A DNA stretch of 23,813 nucleotides from an uncultured Alistipes sp. Its GTDB lineage: Bacteria; Bacteroidota; Bacteroidia; Bacteroidales; Rikenellaceae. The stretch covers positions 1 through 23,813 of the forward strand of contig CALBQR010000052.1 in assembly GCA_937899895.1 (NCBI GenBank), in the 5' to 3' direction. A model generated the notes under the pieces. The model ran no database searches. It was given only the letters and a program-made list of their open reading frames with translations, and was not told the DNA's origin. This document shows, piece after piece, positions 15,741 through 22,577 of the stretch (position 1 is the first letter of the stretch; every line of letters begins with the position of its first letter). Position numbers and translations under genes: made by a program.

Positions 15741-16591
15741 ATATGAAACGTTTAATGTTATTGGTTGCCGCGCTTGTCGTGGCATTTGCGGCTTCGGCAC
15801 AGAGCCGCCTCGTTGAGTGTAAAATGGAGAGCAAACTGCTCGGCAAGGAGAAGGCCTATTCGATCTATCTGCCTGCGGGTTACGACAAATCGGACCGTGC
15901 GTACCCTGTTCTCTACCTGCTACACGGTGCAAACGGAACCCACACCTCGTGGCCCACGTCGGGCAATGCCAAGCGTATTATCGACGCGGTGATGAAGGAG
16001 GGTCGTTCGCTGCCGATGGTGATCGTAATGCCCGACGCTTCGGGCGAGGGCAAGGACTATAACGGTCTGAATTTCGGTTACTTCGACCAGACCAATTGGC
16101 CCTACGAGCGATTCTTTATCGAGGAGTTTATTCCCTACATCGAGAGCACTTATCGCATCAAGGCCGATAAGCGCACGCGCGCCATTGCTGGTCTGTCGAT
16201 GGGCGGCTACGGCACGGCGTTCTACGCAATGCGCCATCCCGAACTCTTCTCGTCGGCTTGCCCGATCAGTGCCCGAATGAGTGGTACTCCATATAATAAA
16301 AATCGCTCATACACAGACGAATACATCACTACTCTCGACTCGCTGGCAGGTGTGAAATTGGCAACGGCACTGACCGACGAGCAGGCGAAGGCCGTTGGCA
16401 CCGTGCGTTGGCGTGTGGATTGCGGCGACGATGACTATCTGTTCGACGGTAATATCGACTTCGTGCGCGCTCTGCGTTCGCATAAGGTTGCGGTTGAACT
16501 GCGTGTGCGCGATGGCGGCCACTCGTGGATCTATTGGCAGACCGCCCTGCCCGACATCCTGACCTACGTTTCGATCGGATTTATGGAGTAG
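15737..16591 (+). CDS. Secreted alpha/beta-hydrolase esterase (esterase D / feruloyl esterase-like)
   Basis: 284 residues. The signal peptide (MNMKRLMLLVAALVVAFAASA, then QSR) sends it to the periplasm or beyond. The fold is that of the esterase D family: VLYLLHGANGTHTSW (oxyanion region, 58-72), MPDASGEG, then the nucleophile elbow GLSMGG with S154. The likely acid is D233 in CGDDDYL and the histidine H262 in GGHSWIYW, completing a catalytic triad. Relatives hydrolyse esters on plant polysaccharides, S-formylglutathione or acyl sugars; the natural substrate here cannot be told. The start overlaps the nfo stop by four bases (ATGA), with a second ATG two codons later as alternative. It is followed by a terminator at 16635. 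Confidence 0.9.
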   Translation: MNMKRLMLLVAALVVAFAASAQSRLVECKMESKLLGKEKAYSIYLPAGYDKSDRAYPVLYLLHGANGTHTSWPTSGNAKRIIDAVMKEGRSLPMVIVMPDASGEGKDYNGLNFGYFDQTNWPYERFFIEEFIPYIESTYRIKADKRTRAIAGLSMGGYGTAFYAMRHPELFSSACPISARMSGTPYNKNRSYTDEYITTLDSLAGVKLATALTDEQAKAVGTVRWRVDCGDDDYLFDGNIDFVRALRSHKVAVELRVRDGGHSWIYWQTALPDILTYVSIGFME

Positions 16592-16594
16592 CGG

Positions 16595-16655
16595 ATTTGC
16601 AATTCAGAATTCAAGATTCAAAATTCAAGATTAGGCCACGCTCTCTGGGCGTGGC
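16595..16655 (+). repeat. Left copy of an inverted terminator element
   Basis: It starts ATTTGCAATTCAGAATTC, passes through AATTCAA units and ATTAGGCCACGC, and ends in the TCTCTGG loop and GCGTGGC arm. The reverse complement of 17410-17477 has the same order of blocks with a similar spacer, so the two copies face each other around the gene at 16875. Confidence 0.7.
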
Positions 16656-16660
16656 TTTTT
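16635..16660 (+). terminator. Intrinsic terminator after the esterase gene
   Basis: Stem GCCACGC (16635-16641) with GCGTGGC (16649-16655), loop TCTCTGG, followed by TTTTTCTTTG. It lies 44 bases after the esterase stop on the same strand. Confidence 0.85.
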
Positions 16661-16823
16661 CTTTGTCGCAAATAGTGCGCACCTTTGCAAGTTGGGGCGG
16701 TTGCCGAAGGCGAGCCCACGAAAGCGTGTCGAAGTCTTTGATTTCGCCCATTAAAATTTGATTTTTTGCAAAAAAATGTGAAAAAATCGCAAAAAATGCA
16801 CCCTCGATGCAACGAAACGGGTC

Positions 16824-16830
16824 TATTTTG
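16824..16830 (+). promoter_or_regulatory. Possible promoter of the small outer-membrane protein gene
   Basis: TATTTTG resembles the TAnnTTTG box with one base missing and is followed by TCTATATATAAAAG. It lies about 45 bases before the ATG at 16875, and A-tracts upstream could act as an activating element. Weak. Confidence 0.28.
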
Positions 16831-16874
16831 CGTCTATATATAAAAGAGTAATACCAAAAAACTAATCCAAGCCT

Positions 16875-17387
16875 ATGAAACGAATACTTTTACTTTTTGC
16901 GCTCGTGTGCGCGGTCTTTGGCGCGTCGGCCCAATCGCCCGAAAGCGGCTACCGCAGTTATGTCGATTTGGGATATACGATTGCGGCTGGCTTCGATAGT
17001 CCTCAGGGTCATCTTGACCTTGCAACTTCGCACGGATATATCCATAATGGGTGTTTCTATGCGGGTGGTGGTGCAGCACTGACGTGGTTTGTGCCACAGG
17101 AGGTTGCGCTGCCCGTTTTTGGTGAGGTGCGCGGTTTTATTCCCAATAATAAGGGTTCGGTGAAACCCTATTTTGGTCTGCGAGCTGGCGTTTCGTGTGG
17201 TGTTGCTGATCTATTTGATGATGGTTGGGGCGGTGTTCCGATGGGTGTTGGTGCCTATCTCGTGCCGACATTCGGTGTTGAGGATCGCCGCTTTGATTTA
17301 TCGATTTCTTATGTTTACCAACGCAACTATGGCTACAATGTCGGTGGCGGTATAATGCTCCGTCTCGGCTACCGATTTGGTAAGTAG
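16875..17387 (+). CDS. Small outer-membrane beta-barrel protein
   Basis: 170 residues. The signal peptide MKRILLLFALVCAVFGASA ends before QSPESGYRS. The mature part alternates aromatic and glycine-rich strands (YVDLGYTIAAGF, CFYAGGGAALTWFV, VKPYFGLRAGVSCG, FDLSISYVYQRNYGYNVGGGIMLRLGYRFGK), the pattern of an eight-stranded OmpA- or OmpX-like barrel. No specific family or ligand can be named. GC content appears somewhat lower than in the neighbours. The gene stands alone, between the esterase terminator and a 15-base-stem terminator, and is bracketed by two inverted copies of one repeat. Confidence 0.82.
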   Translation: MKRILLLFALVCAVFGASAQSPESGYRSYVDLGYTIAAGFDSPQGHLDLATSHGYIHNGCFYAGGGAALTWFVPQEVALPVFGEVRGFIPNNKGSVKPYFGLRAGVSCGVADLFDDGWGGVPMGVGAYLVPTFGVEDRRFDLSISYVYQRNYGYNVGGGIMLRLGYRFGK

Positions 17388-17400
17388 AATTTTATTGTTG

Positions 17401-17438
17401 AAAATTAGGCCACGCCCCAGAGAGCGTGGCCTAATTTT
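17401..17438. terminator. Bidirectional terminator between the outer-membrane protein gene and comM
   Basis: A perfect 15-base stem, AAAATTAGGCCACGC (17401-17415) with GCGTGGCCTAATTTT (17424-17438), loop CCCAGAGA. T-rich arms on both strands can serve both convergent genes. The loop is the reverse complement of the loop of the terminator at 16635. Confidence 0.9.
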
Positions 17439-17477
17439 GCTTTTTGAATTCTGAACTCTAAATTTTGAATCGCAAAT
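17410..17477 (-). repeat. Right copy of the inverted terminator element
   Basis: Read on the minus strand it starts ATTTGCGATTCAAAATT, goes through AGAATTCAAAA and AAAATTAGGCCACGC, and ends TCTCTGGGG plus the CGTGGC arm, matching 16595-16655. A TTGTGAC/TTGTGAA stretch flanks it at 17477-17498. Confidence 0.7.
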
Positions 17478-17503
17478 TGTGACTTGTGAATTGTGAAACT
17501 TTC

Positions 17504-19042
17504 CTACCTTCCCCAATTCTCGCGGTCGAGGCTGCGGTAGGTGATCGCCTCGGCGATATGGGCGGGTGTGATCTGCTCTTCGTCGGCGAGGTCGGCAATC
17601 GTGCGGGCAACCTTGATGATGCGGTCGTAGGCGCGTGCCGAGAGGTTCAGTCGCTCCATCGCGCGCTCCAAAAGTGTGCGGGCCGAGGCGTCTAATGGGC
17701 AGTATTCGCGCAACATTCGACTATTCATCATCGCGTTGGTATGCACACCCTCAATGCCCTCAAAACGAGCCGTTTGTATCGCGCGGGCACGCACCACACG
17801 CTCGCGGATCGTAACACTCGACTCCTCGACGCGGTCGCTCGAAAGCTCCTCCAAAGCGACGGGCGTAACCTCGATATGCATATCGATTCGGTCGAGCAGC
17901 GGCCCCGAAATGCGATTCATATATCGGAACACCGCACCCGCAGGACAGGTACACTCTTTGGTCGGGTGGTTATAGTAGCCGCAGGGGCAGGGATTCATCG
18001 ATGCGATAAGCGAGAAATTGGCGGGATATTCGACGCTGTATTTTGCGCGCGAGACGGTTATCTTCTTGTCTTCCAGCGGCTGGCGCAACACTTCGAGCAT
18101 ATTGCGGCCAAATTCGGGCAGCTCGTCGAGGAACAGAATTCCGTTGTGCGCCAACGACGCTTCACCGGGTTGTGGCGAGGTGCCGCCACCAATCAGAGCC
18201 ACCTGCGAGGTGAGGTGGTGCGGTGCGCGGAAGGGACGACGAGCCAACAGCCCGCGTTCGCTGCCGAGCTTACCTGCGACCGAATGTATCTTGGTGGTTT
18301 CGAGTGCCTCGCTCAACGTCAGGGGTGGCATAATCGAGGGCATACGTCGTGCGAGCATCGTCTTGCCCGAACCAGGTGAACCGATCATAATGACGTTGTG
18401 GCCACCTGCCGCCGCGATCTCCAAAGCGCGTTTTGCCTGTGCCTGACCCTTCACGTCGGCAAAATCTTCGCTGAAACGATCCGATTCAGTTTCAAATAGT
18501 TGCGCCGCTTCGAGGTGGTGCGGCTCGATCTGCTCCTCGCCCGAAAGAAAGGCGGCAACCTCGCGCAACGAATTGACCCCGATCACCTCCAAACCCTCGA
18601 TCACGGCAGCCTCCGCAGCATTCTCTTCGGGGAGGATCACGCCGCGCAGACCCTCCTTCGCTGCGCGTACAGCGAGGGGCAGTGCGCCCTTAATTGCACG
18701 CACCGAGCCATCGAGCGATAACTCGCCGAGAATCATATATTTATCAAGCAGATCGCACTCGATTTGTTCGGTCGCGGCAAGCAGTGCGACTGCAATCGGA
18801 AGATCAAACAGCGAGCCCTCTTTGCGCAGATCGGCAGGGGCGAGGTTGATCACGCTTTTGCGTGCGCTGATGCGGAAACCGCTATTCTCAAATGCCGCGC
18901 GGATGCGCTCCTGCGACTCCTTCACGGCGTTGTCGGGCAGACCGACAATAAACAGACCCATACCGCGCGTGATGTCCGTCTCGACGGTTACAACAACTGC
19001 GTCGATTCCTACAACTGTACCGGCAAAGGTCTTGACAAACAT
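17504..19042 (-). CDS. comM: YifB/ComM family Mg-chelatase-like AAA+ ATPase
   Basis: 512 residues, the normal length. Domain order is an N-terminal ChlI/Lon-like domain (1-165, with VGLPDNAVKESQERIRAAFENSG and ADLRKEGSLFDLPIA), the AAA+ core and the Mg_chelatase_C domain (about 400-505). The core has Walker A GSPGSGKT (221-228), Walker B GILFLDELPE (301-310) and a four-cysteine zinc-like cluster C352, C354, C364, C366 within NPCPCGYYNHPTKECTC. In naturally transformable bacteria ComM is a helicase promoting branch migration during integration of foreign DNA; its role in Bacteroidetes is not established. The ATG at 19040-19042 is chosen, since the upstream frame has no similarity and runs into a hairpin. 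It lies 103 bases downstream of dnaB on the same strand with no obvious promoter of its own. Confidence 0.93.
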   Translation of the reverse strand: MFVKTFAGTVVGIDAVVVTVETDITRGMGLFIVGLPDNAVKESQERIRAAFENSGFRISARKSVINLAPADLRKEGSLFDLPIAVALLAATEQIECDLLDKYMILGELSLDGSVRAIKGALPLAVRAAKEGLRGVILPEENAAEAAVIEGLEVIGVNSLREVAAFLSGEEQIEPHHLEAAQLFETESDRFSEDFADVKGQAQAKRALEIAAAGGHNVIMIGSPGSGKTMLARRMPSIMPPLTLSEALETTKIHSVAGKLGSERGLLARRPFRAPHHLTSQVALIGGGTSPQPGEASLAHNGILFLDELPEFGRNMLEVLRQPLEDKKITVSRAKYSVEYPANFSLIASMNPCPCGYYNHPTKECTCPAGAVFRYMNRISGPLLDRIDMHIEVTPVALEELSSDRVEESSVTIRERVVRARAIQTARFEGIEGVHTNAMMNSRMLREYCPLDASARTLLERAMERLNLSARAYDRIIKVARTIADLADEEQITPAHIAEAITYRSLDRENWGR

Positions 19043-19083
19043 ATCGTTACGAGTTTTTATTCTATTCTCTTCGTGCCACTCTT

Positions 19084-19132
19084 CGCGCCGAGTGCGACGC
19101 ACTTTTTGCACGCCTACGCCTTACTCGGCGCG
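19084..19132 (-). other. Long inverted repeat in the dnaB-comM spacer
   Basis: Perfect 10-base arms CGCGCCGAGT (19084-19093) and ACTCGGCGCG (19123-19132) enclose 29 bases that contain a smaller GTGC/GCAC pairing. No T-run follows on the minus strand, so it is not a standard terminator. It could be an mRNA processing or attenuation structure between the two genes. Confidence 0.6.
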
Positions 19133-19145
19133 GCAGAAAACTCCG

Positions 19146-20810
19146 TTAAAACGGCTCCTCGGTGAAGGGCTGCGGGGTGCTGATCGTGCCGCCCTGCAAG
19201 GGTGCGCCTGCGGGTGGGAGGTCGAATTCGCCACTGCCAATGCCCGAAGCCAAACCACCTGCCAGCTCGCCCGTCAGACCGGCCATACCGCCACTTGCTG
19301 CGGGAGCTGCGGTGGCTGCGGGGCCACCCATCGCACCGCCACTAACGGGTCCGCCTGCACCCATCGAGCTATCGGCGTAGCTGTACGTCTCGTGTGCAGT
19401 GTCGGCATCGTAGTCGAGGAAGCGGGCCTGCTCCTTGCGGAAGCGGAGATTGATCGTGCCCACCGAGCCGTTACGATGCTTGGCGAGGATAAATTCGGCC
19501 ATACCCGCGGTCGATTGTCCCTGCTCGTCTTCGGTGATGCCGTAGTATTCGGGGCGGTGGATAAATGCCACAATATCAGCATCCTGCTCGATTGCACCCG
19601 ACTCACGAAGGTCGCTCAACTGCGGACGTTTGTTGCCACCGCGAAGCTCGGTCTGACGGCTCAACTGCGACAGTGCGATGATCGGCACATTGAGCTCTTT
19701 GGCGATCGCTTTGAGCGTACGCGAGATCTGTGCAACCTCCTGCTCGCGGTTGCCCTTATTCTGTCCTGACTCGGCAGCGGTCATCAGCTGCAAGTAGTCG
19801 ATAATGATCAGCTGGATGTTGTTATGAAGTTTCAGACGGCGGGCCTTCGATCGGAACTCATAGATCGAAAGTGCCGGAGTATCATCGATATAGAGCGGTG
19901 CCATACCCAGCGGCTTGGTCGAAGATTCGAGGTGTCGCCACTGATCGGGTGTGAGCTTACCACTCTTGACTGCGGTGCCGTCCAGACCCGACTCGGCGAT
20001 GATCAATCGCTTCATCAGCTGTTCGGCACTCATTTCGAGTGAGAATACGGCTACGGGGCGTTCGTGATCGACCGTGATGTTGCGGGCCATCGTCAGCACG
20101 AAGGCCGTTTTACCCATCGCGGGACGCGCTGCAAGAATGACCAAATCGGAGGGCTGCCAACCGAGTGTCTCGCGGTCAATGGCGACAAATCCCGACGGAA
20201 CACCGCTGAAAGCCTCCTTGTTCTTACCTGCCTCCTCGATCGATTTAAGTGTCTTTGCCAGAACGCTTTTCGAGTCCTGCACCGAACGCTTGACGTGTCC
20301 CTCGGCAACGTCGAAGATCTCCTTCTCGGCAAAGCCGATCAGGTCGGTAACATCCATCGTCTCGTCGTAGGCCTGACGCTGAATCTCGGTCGCCGAGCGA
20401 ATCAGCTCGCGCTGAACGTGTTTCTGCGCGATGATCTTGGCGTGGAATTCGACGTGAGCCGCCGAGCCCACCTTCTGGGTGAGTTGTGCCAGAAACGATG
20501 CACCACCCACCTCTTTGAGCAGACCCTGCGATTTGAGTTGCTCGGTAACGGTGTAGAGGTCAATCGGTTTGAGTGCGCGCGAAAGCTCCTCGATCGCCTT
20601 GTAGATTGTTCGGTGTACCGGCTCATAGAACGAGTCGGGCGAGATATATTCCTGTACGGCAATTACGCTGTCCTTGTCGAGCATAAGGGCACCGAGCACC
20701 GCCTCTTCAAGCTCTACGGCCTGCGGGGGCACGGTTCCGCCGATCTCGGTCAGCGCGTTGAAAGCCTCGCGATTCTTCTCTGTGGATGATTTGTACTCTT
20801 TTTTCGCCAT
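19146..20810 (-). CDS. dnaB: Replicative DNA helicase DnaB
   Basis: 554 residues. It unwinds DNA at the replication fork as a hexamer. The N-terminal helical domain (about 28-130: VPPQAVELEEAVLGALMLDKDS, SFYEPVHRTIYKAI) is followed by the RecA-like core: Walker A ARPAMGKTA (228-236), VFSLEMSAEQL, Walker B IIIDYLQLM (335-343), SQLSRQTE and LSDLRESGAIEQDADIV. No intein is present. After about residue 477 comes a 77-residue tail rich in Gly, Ala, Pro and Ser with few charges, ending STPQPFTEEPF. It is longer than in the E. coli protein (471 residues) and probably disordered. The start MAKKEYKSS is preceded at 20833-20864 by a good promoter candidate. comM lies downstream. Confidence 0.97.
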   Translation of the reverse strand: MAKKEYKSSTEKNREAFNALTEIGGTVPPQAVELEEAVLGALMLDKDSVIAVQEYISPDSFYEPVHRTIYKAIEELSRALKPIDLYTVTEQLKSQGLLKEVGGASFLAQLTQKVGSAAHVEFHAKIIAQKHVQRELIRSATEIQRQAYDETMDVTDLIGFAEKEIFDVAEGHVKRSVQDSKSVLAKTLKSIEEAGKNKEAFSGVPSGFVAIDRETLGWQPSDLVILAARPAMGKTAFVLTMARNITVDHERPVAVFSLEMSAEQLMKRLIIAESGLDGTAVKSGKLTPDQWRHLESSTKPLGMAPLYIDDTPALSIYEFRSKARRLKLHNNIQLIIIDYLQLMTAAESGQNKGNREQEVAQISRTLKAIAKELNVPIIALSQLSRQTELRGGNKRPQLSDLRESGAIEQDADIVAFIHRPEYYGITEDEQGQSTAGMAEFILAKHRNGSVGTINLRFRKEQARFLDYDADTAHETYSYADSSMGAGGPVSGGAMGGPAATAAPAASGGMAGLTGELAGGLASGIGSGEFDLPPAGAPLQGGTISTPQPFTEEPF

Positions 20811-20832
20811 TCTTCGTAGTCAATTAGAGGTG

Positions 20833-20864
20833 TAAAGGTATAAAAAATAGTTGGCAAATTCAAA
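20833..20864 (-). promoter_or_regulatory. Promoter candidate of dnaB
   Basis: On the minus strand TTTG (20861-20864) is followed after exactly 20 bases by TACCTTTA (20833-20840), one mismatch from TAnnTTTG. The spacing is that expected for Bacteroidetes primary-sigma promoters, and the predicted start of transcription gives a leader of about 15-20 bases. Confidence 0.5.
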
Positions 20865-20903
20865 ATTCGTAATTGCCTATTTTGAATTGTGATTTGTTAA
20901 TGA

Positions 20904-20935
20904 AAAAAGCCGCACCCTTTTCGAGTGCGGCTTTT
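20904..20935 (-). terminator. Intrinsic terminator of the MATE transporter gene
   Basis: Stem GCCGCAC (20909-20915) with GTGCGGC (20925-20931), extended by A/T pairs. On the minus strand it ends in six T residues, 27 bases after the MATE stop. It shares the GCCGCACCC arm with the terminators at 4109 and 7907 and is preceded by an AATTGTGATTTG stretch. Confidence 0.88.
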
Positions 20936-20962
20936 CTATCTGTTGATAGTTGAATTTCCCGA

Positions 20963-22348
20963 CTAAATCGAACGCTCCGACGAGGGGTTGCGGCGCAATT
21001 TACGCACCTGAATTGCAAGCAGTATGCCCGCCAAAATTGCCGAAGCGACATCGGCAATAGGCATACAGTACCATACGCCCTCGATACCCCAGAAGCGAGG
21101 CATAAAGATCAGCAGCGGAACGAGGAAGATCACCTGTCGCGTGATCGAGAGGGCGATTGCGCGTTGCGGTTTGCCGATGCTTTGGAAGAAGTTCGACGAC
21201 ACGATCTGGAAGCCGACAATCGGCATTGCCATCATCACCACACGCATTGCGTGGGCTGCCAGCTCGATCAGCTCGCGACCCATCGGGGTTGAGCCGTCGG
21301 CAAAGAATCCCGCAATCACGCGCGGCATCAGCTCGGCACAGAGGAAGCCCGTCGTGGTGATCGCTACACCCAAACCGATACCCATTCGGAGGATCTTCAA
21401 CACGCGGTCGTAGAGCTTCGCGCCGTAGTTGTAGCCGACGATGGGCTGCATACCCTGATTCAGACCATTGACGAACATAATGAAGAGCAGGGCGATACGA
21501 TTGACGATGCTGAATGCGCCGATATGCAGGTCGCTGCCATACTCTTTCAGGGCGTTGTTGTTGAGCATCGAAACCAGACTCGCGCACGACTGAACAAGGA
21601 ATGGAGCCATACCGATCGAGATGATTTTCAGCGTGATATCTTTGCGCAGGCGGAAGATCGAACGTCGGAAATGGAGAAAATTTTTCGGGTTGGCGAAATG
21701 AACCAACTCATAGATCAGTGCGGTCGTTTGGGCGATTACCGTGGCGTAGGCCGAGCCTGCAATACCCCAATCGAAACCGAAGATGAAGAGCGGATCGAGC
21801 ACGCAATTGACGCCCACCGAGATCAACATCACCACCATCGACTTTGTCGGGTAGCCCGTCGAGCGCAGTATGGCATTCAGTCCGAGGTAGAGGTGTGTAA
21901 CCACATTTCCCCAGAGCAGGATCGTCATATATTCGTGTGCATAGCCGATTGTCGCCTCGCTCGCACCAAACAGAAAGAGCAGCTTGTCGAGGAACAACAG
22001 ACAGCCCACCATCGTCGCCACGCCGAATATAATATTCAGCAACACTATGTTGCCCAAGATTCGGAAGGCGGCGGCTTTGTTGCCCTGCCCCAAACGGATC
22101 GAGGCCAATGCCGAACCACCGACGCCGACCATCGCACCGAAGGCCGCCGTGATACTCATAATGGGCATACAGATACCGAGGGCAGTCATCGCCAACGGGC
22201 CGACACCCTGACCGATGAAGATGCTGTCGGTGATGTTGTACAAGGCCGATGTTACGGTCGCTACAATGGCGGGCACAGCGTATCGAACGAGCAATTTTCC
22301 CAAATTGTCGGTACCTAACGAGAGGGGTGTTGTGTGTTGTTGCGCCAT
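20963..22348 (-). CDS. MATE family multidrug efflux transporter
   Basis: 461 residues, the usual length, with about twelve hydrophobic segments arranged as two MatE halves (about 23-185 and 245-410). Family features are the N-terminal VRYAVPAIVATVTSALYNITDSIFIGQGVG, with the conserved Pro in the first helix, and GVGGSALASIRLGQGN in the loop after helix 2. The second half has INRIALLFIMFVNGLNQGMQPIVGYNYGA. These inner-membrane proteins expel cationic drugs or metabolites using Na+ or H+ gradients; substrate and ion are not predictable here. The gene is monocistronic, with its own promoter at 22380 and a terminator at 20904. Confidence 0.95.
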   Translation of the reverse strand: MAQQHTTPLSLGTDNLGKLLVRYAVPAIVATVTSALYNITDSIFIGQGVGPLAMTALGICMPIMSITAAFGAMVGVGGSALASIRLGQGNKAAAFRILGNIVLLNIIFGVATMVGCLLFLDKLLFLFGASEATIGYAHEYMTILLWGNVVTHLYLGLNAILRSTGYPTKSMVVMLISVGVNCVLDPLFIFGFDWGIAGSAYATVIAQTTALIYELVHFANPKNFLHFRRSIFRLRKDITLKIISIGMAPFLVQSCASLVSMLNNNALKEYGSDLHIGAFSIVNRIALLFIMFVNGLNQGMQPIVGYNYGAKLYDRVLKILRMGIGLGVAITTTGFLCAELMPRVIAGFFADGSTPMGRELIELAAHAMRVVMMAMPIVGFQIVSSNFFQSIGKPQRAIALSITRQVIFLVPLLIFMPRFWGIEGVWYCMPIADVASAILAGILLAIQVRKLRRNPSSERSI

Positions 22349-22379
22349 TGATTTATTCCTAACTTTCCTTTTCGGGCTG

Positions 22380-22412
22380 CAAAGATACCAATTTCAATCG
22401 AAAAATCTACAA
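22380..22412 (-). promoter_or_regulatory. Promoter of the MATE transporter gene
   Basis: On the minus strand TATCTTTG (22380-22387) is a perfect -7 box, with TTG (22410-22412) 22 bases upstream. The predicted leader is about 25 bases. A direct repeat (22395-22425) overlaps the spacer and -33 region. Confidence 0.6.
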
Positions 22413-22425
22413 TCCAATCGAAAAA
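22395..22425. repeat. Direct repeat over the MATE promoter
   Basis: CAATCGAAAAA occurs at 22395-22405 and again at 22415-22425, a 20-base period (about two helical turns), across the spacer and -33 region. This layout would suit a dimeric or paired regulator, but chance in AT-rich DNA is not excluded. Confidence 0.5.
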
Positions 22426-22440
22426 CAGATCAATACGCAA

Positions 22441-22472
22441 ATTAAAACGCGCCCCCGATCGAAGGGAGCGCG
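22441..22472 (-). terminator. Intrinsic terminator after the KdsC-type phosphatase gene
   Basis: On the minus strand CGCGCTCCC (22464-22472) pairs with GGGGGCGCG (22448-22456), a 9-pair stem with one G-U pair and loop TTCGATC, followed by TTTTAAT. It lies about 90 bases after the stop, beyond the tandem repeats. Confidence 0.82.
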
Positions 22473-22496
22473 CCACTTTTTCCGAACGAAGTGGGT

Positions 22497-22577
22497 CTAT
22501 GCCGAAGGCACTTTTTCCGAAGGGAAGTCTATGCCGAAACCTCTTTCCCCGAAAGGAGGAGCCTATGCCGAAGGCAC
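22497..22577 (-). repeat. Three tandem units spanning the stop codon of the phosphatase gene
   Basis: The 15-base core CTATGCCGAAGGCAC occurs at 22563-22577 and 22497-22511, with a diverged copy (CTATGCCGAAACCTC) at 22529-22543. Spacings are 34 and 32 bases, and the stretches between them share TTCC-CGAA motifs. The gene-proximal core encodes the last codons (VPSA) and the TAG stop on the minus strand; the other two lie in the 3' flank. Confidence 0.88.

Larger units (their letters stand above)
16592..16874. other. Spacer of 283 bases between the esterase and the small outer-membrane protein gene
   Basis: It contains an AATTC-rich stretch and terminator (16595-16660), a 90-base stretch with no visible element, then A-tracts (16753-16795) with two related GCAAAAAA units about 25 bases apart, and a possible promoter near 16824. 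No credible small gene was found. Confidence 0.6.

Noticed and set aside
16618..16812. Small minus-strand frame in the spacer before the outer-membrane gene
   Set aside because: It runs through a terminator and A-tracts, and its composition is that of translated spacer.
18573..19769. Plus-strand frame of about 400 codons across comM and dnaB
   Set aside because: It spans two real genes and their spacer on the other strand and resembles no protein.
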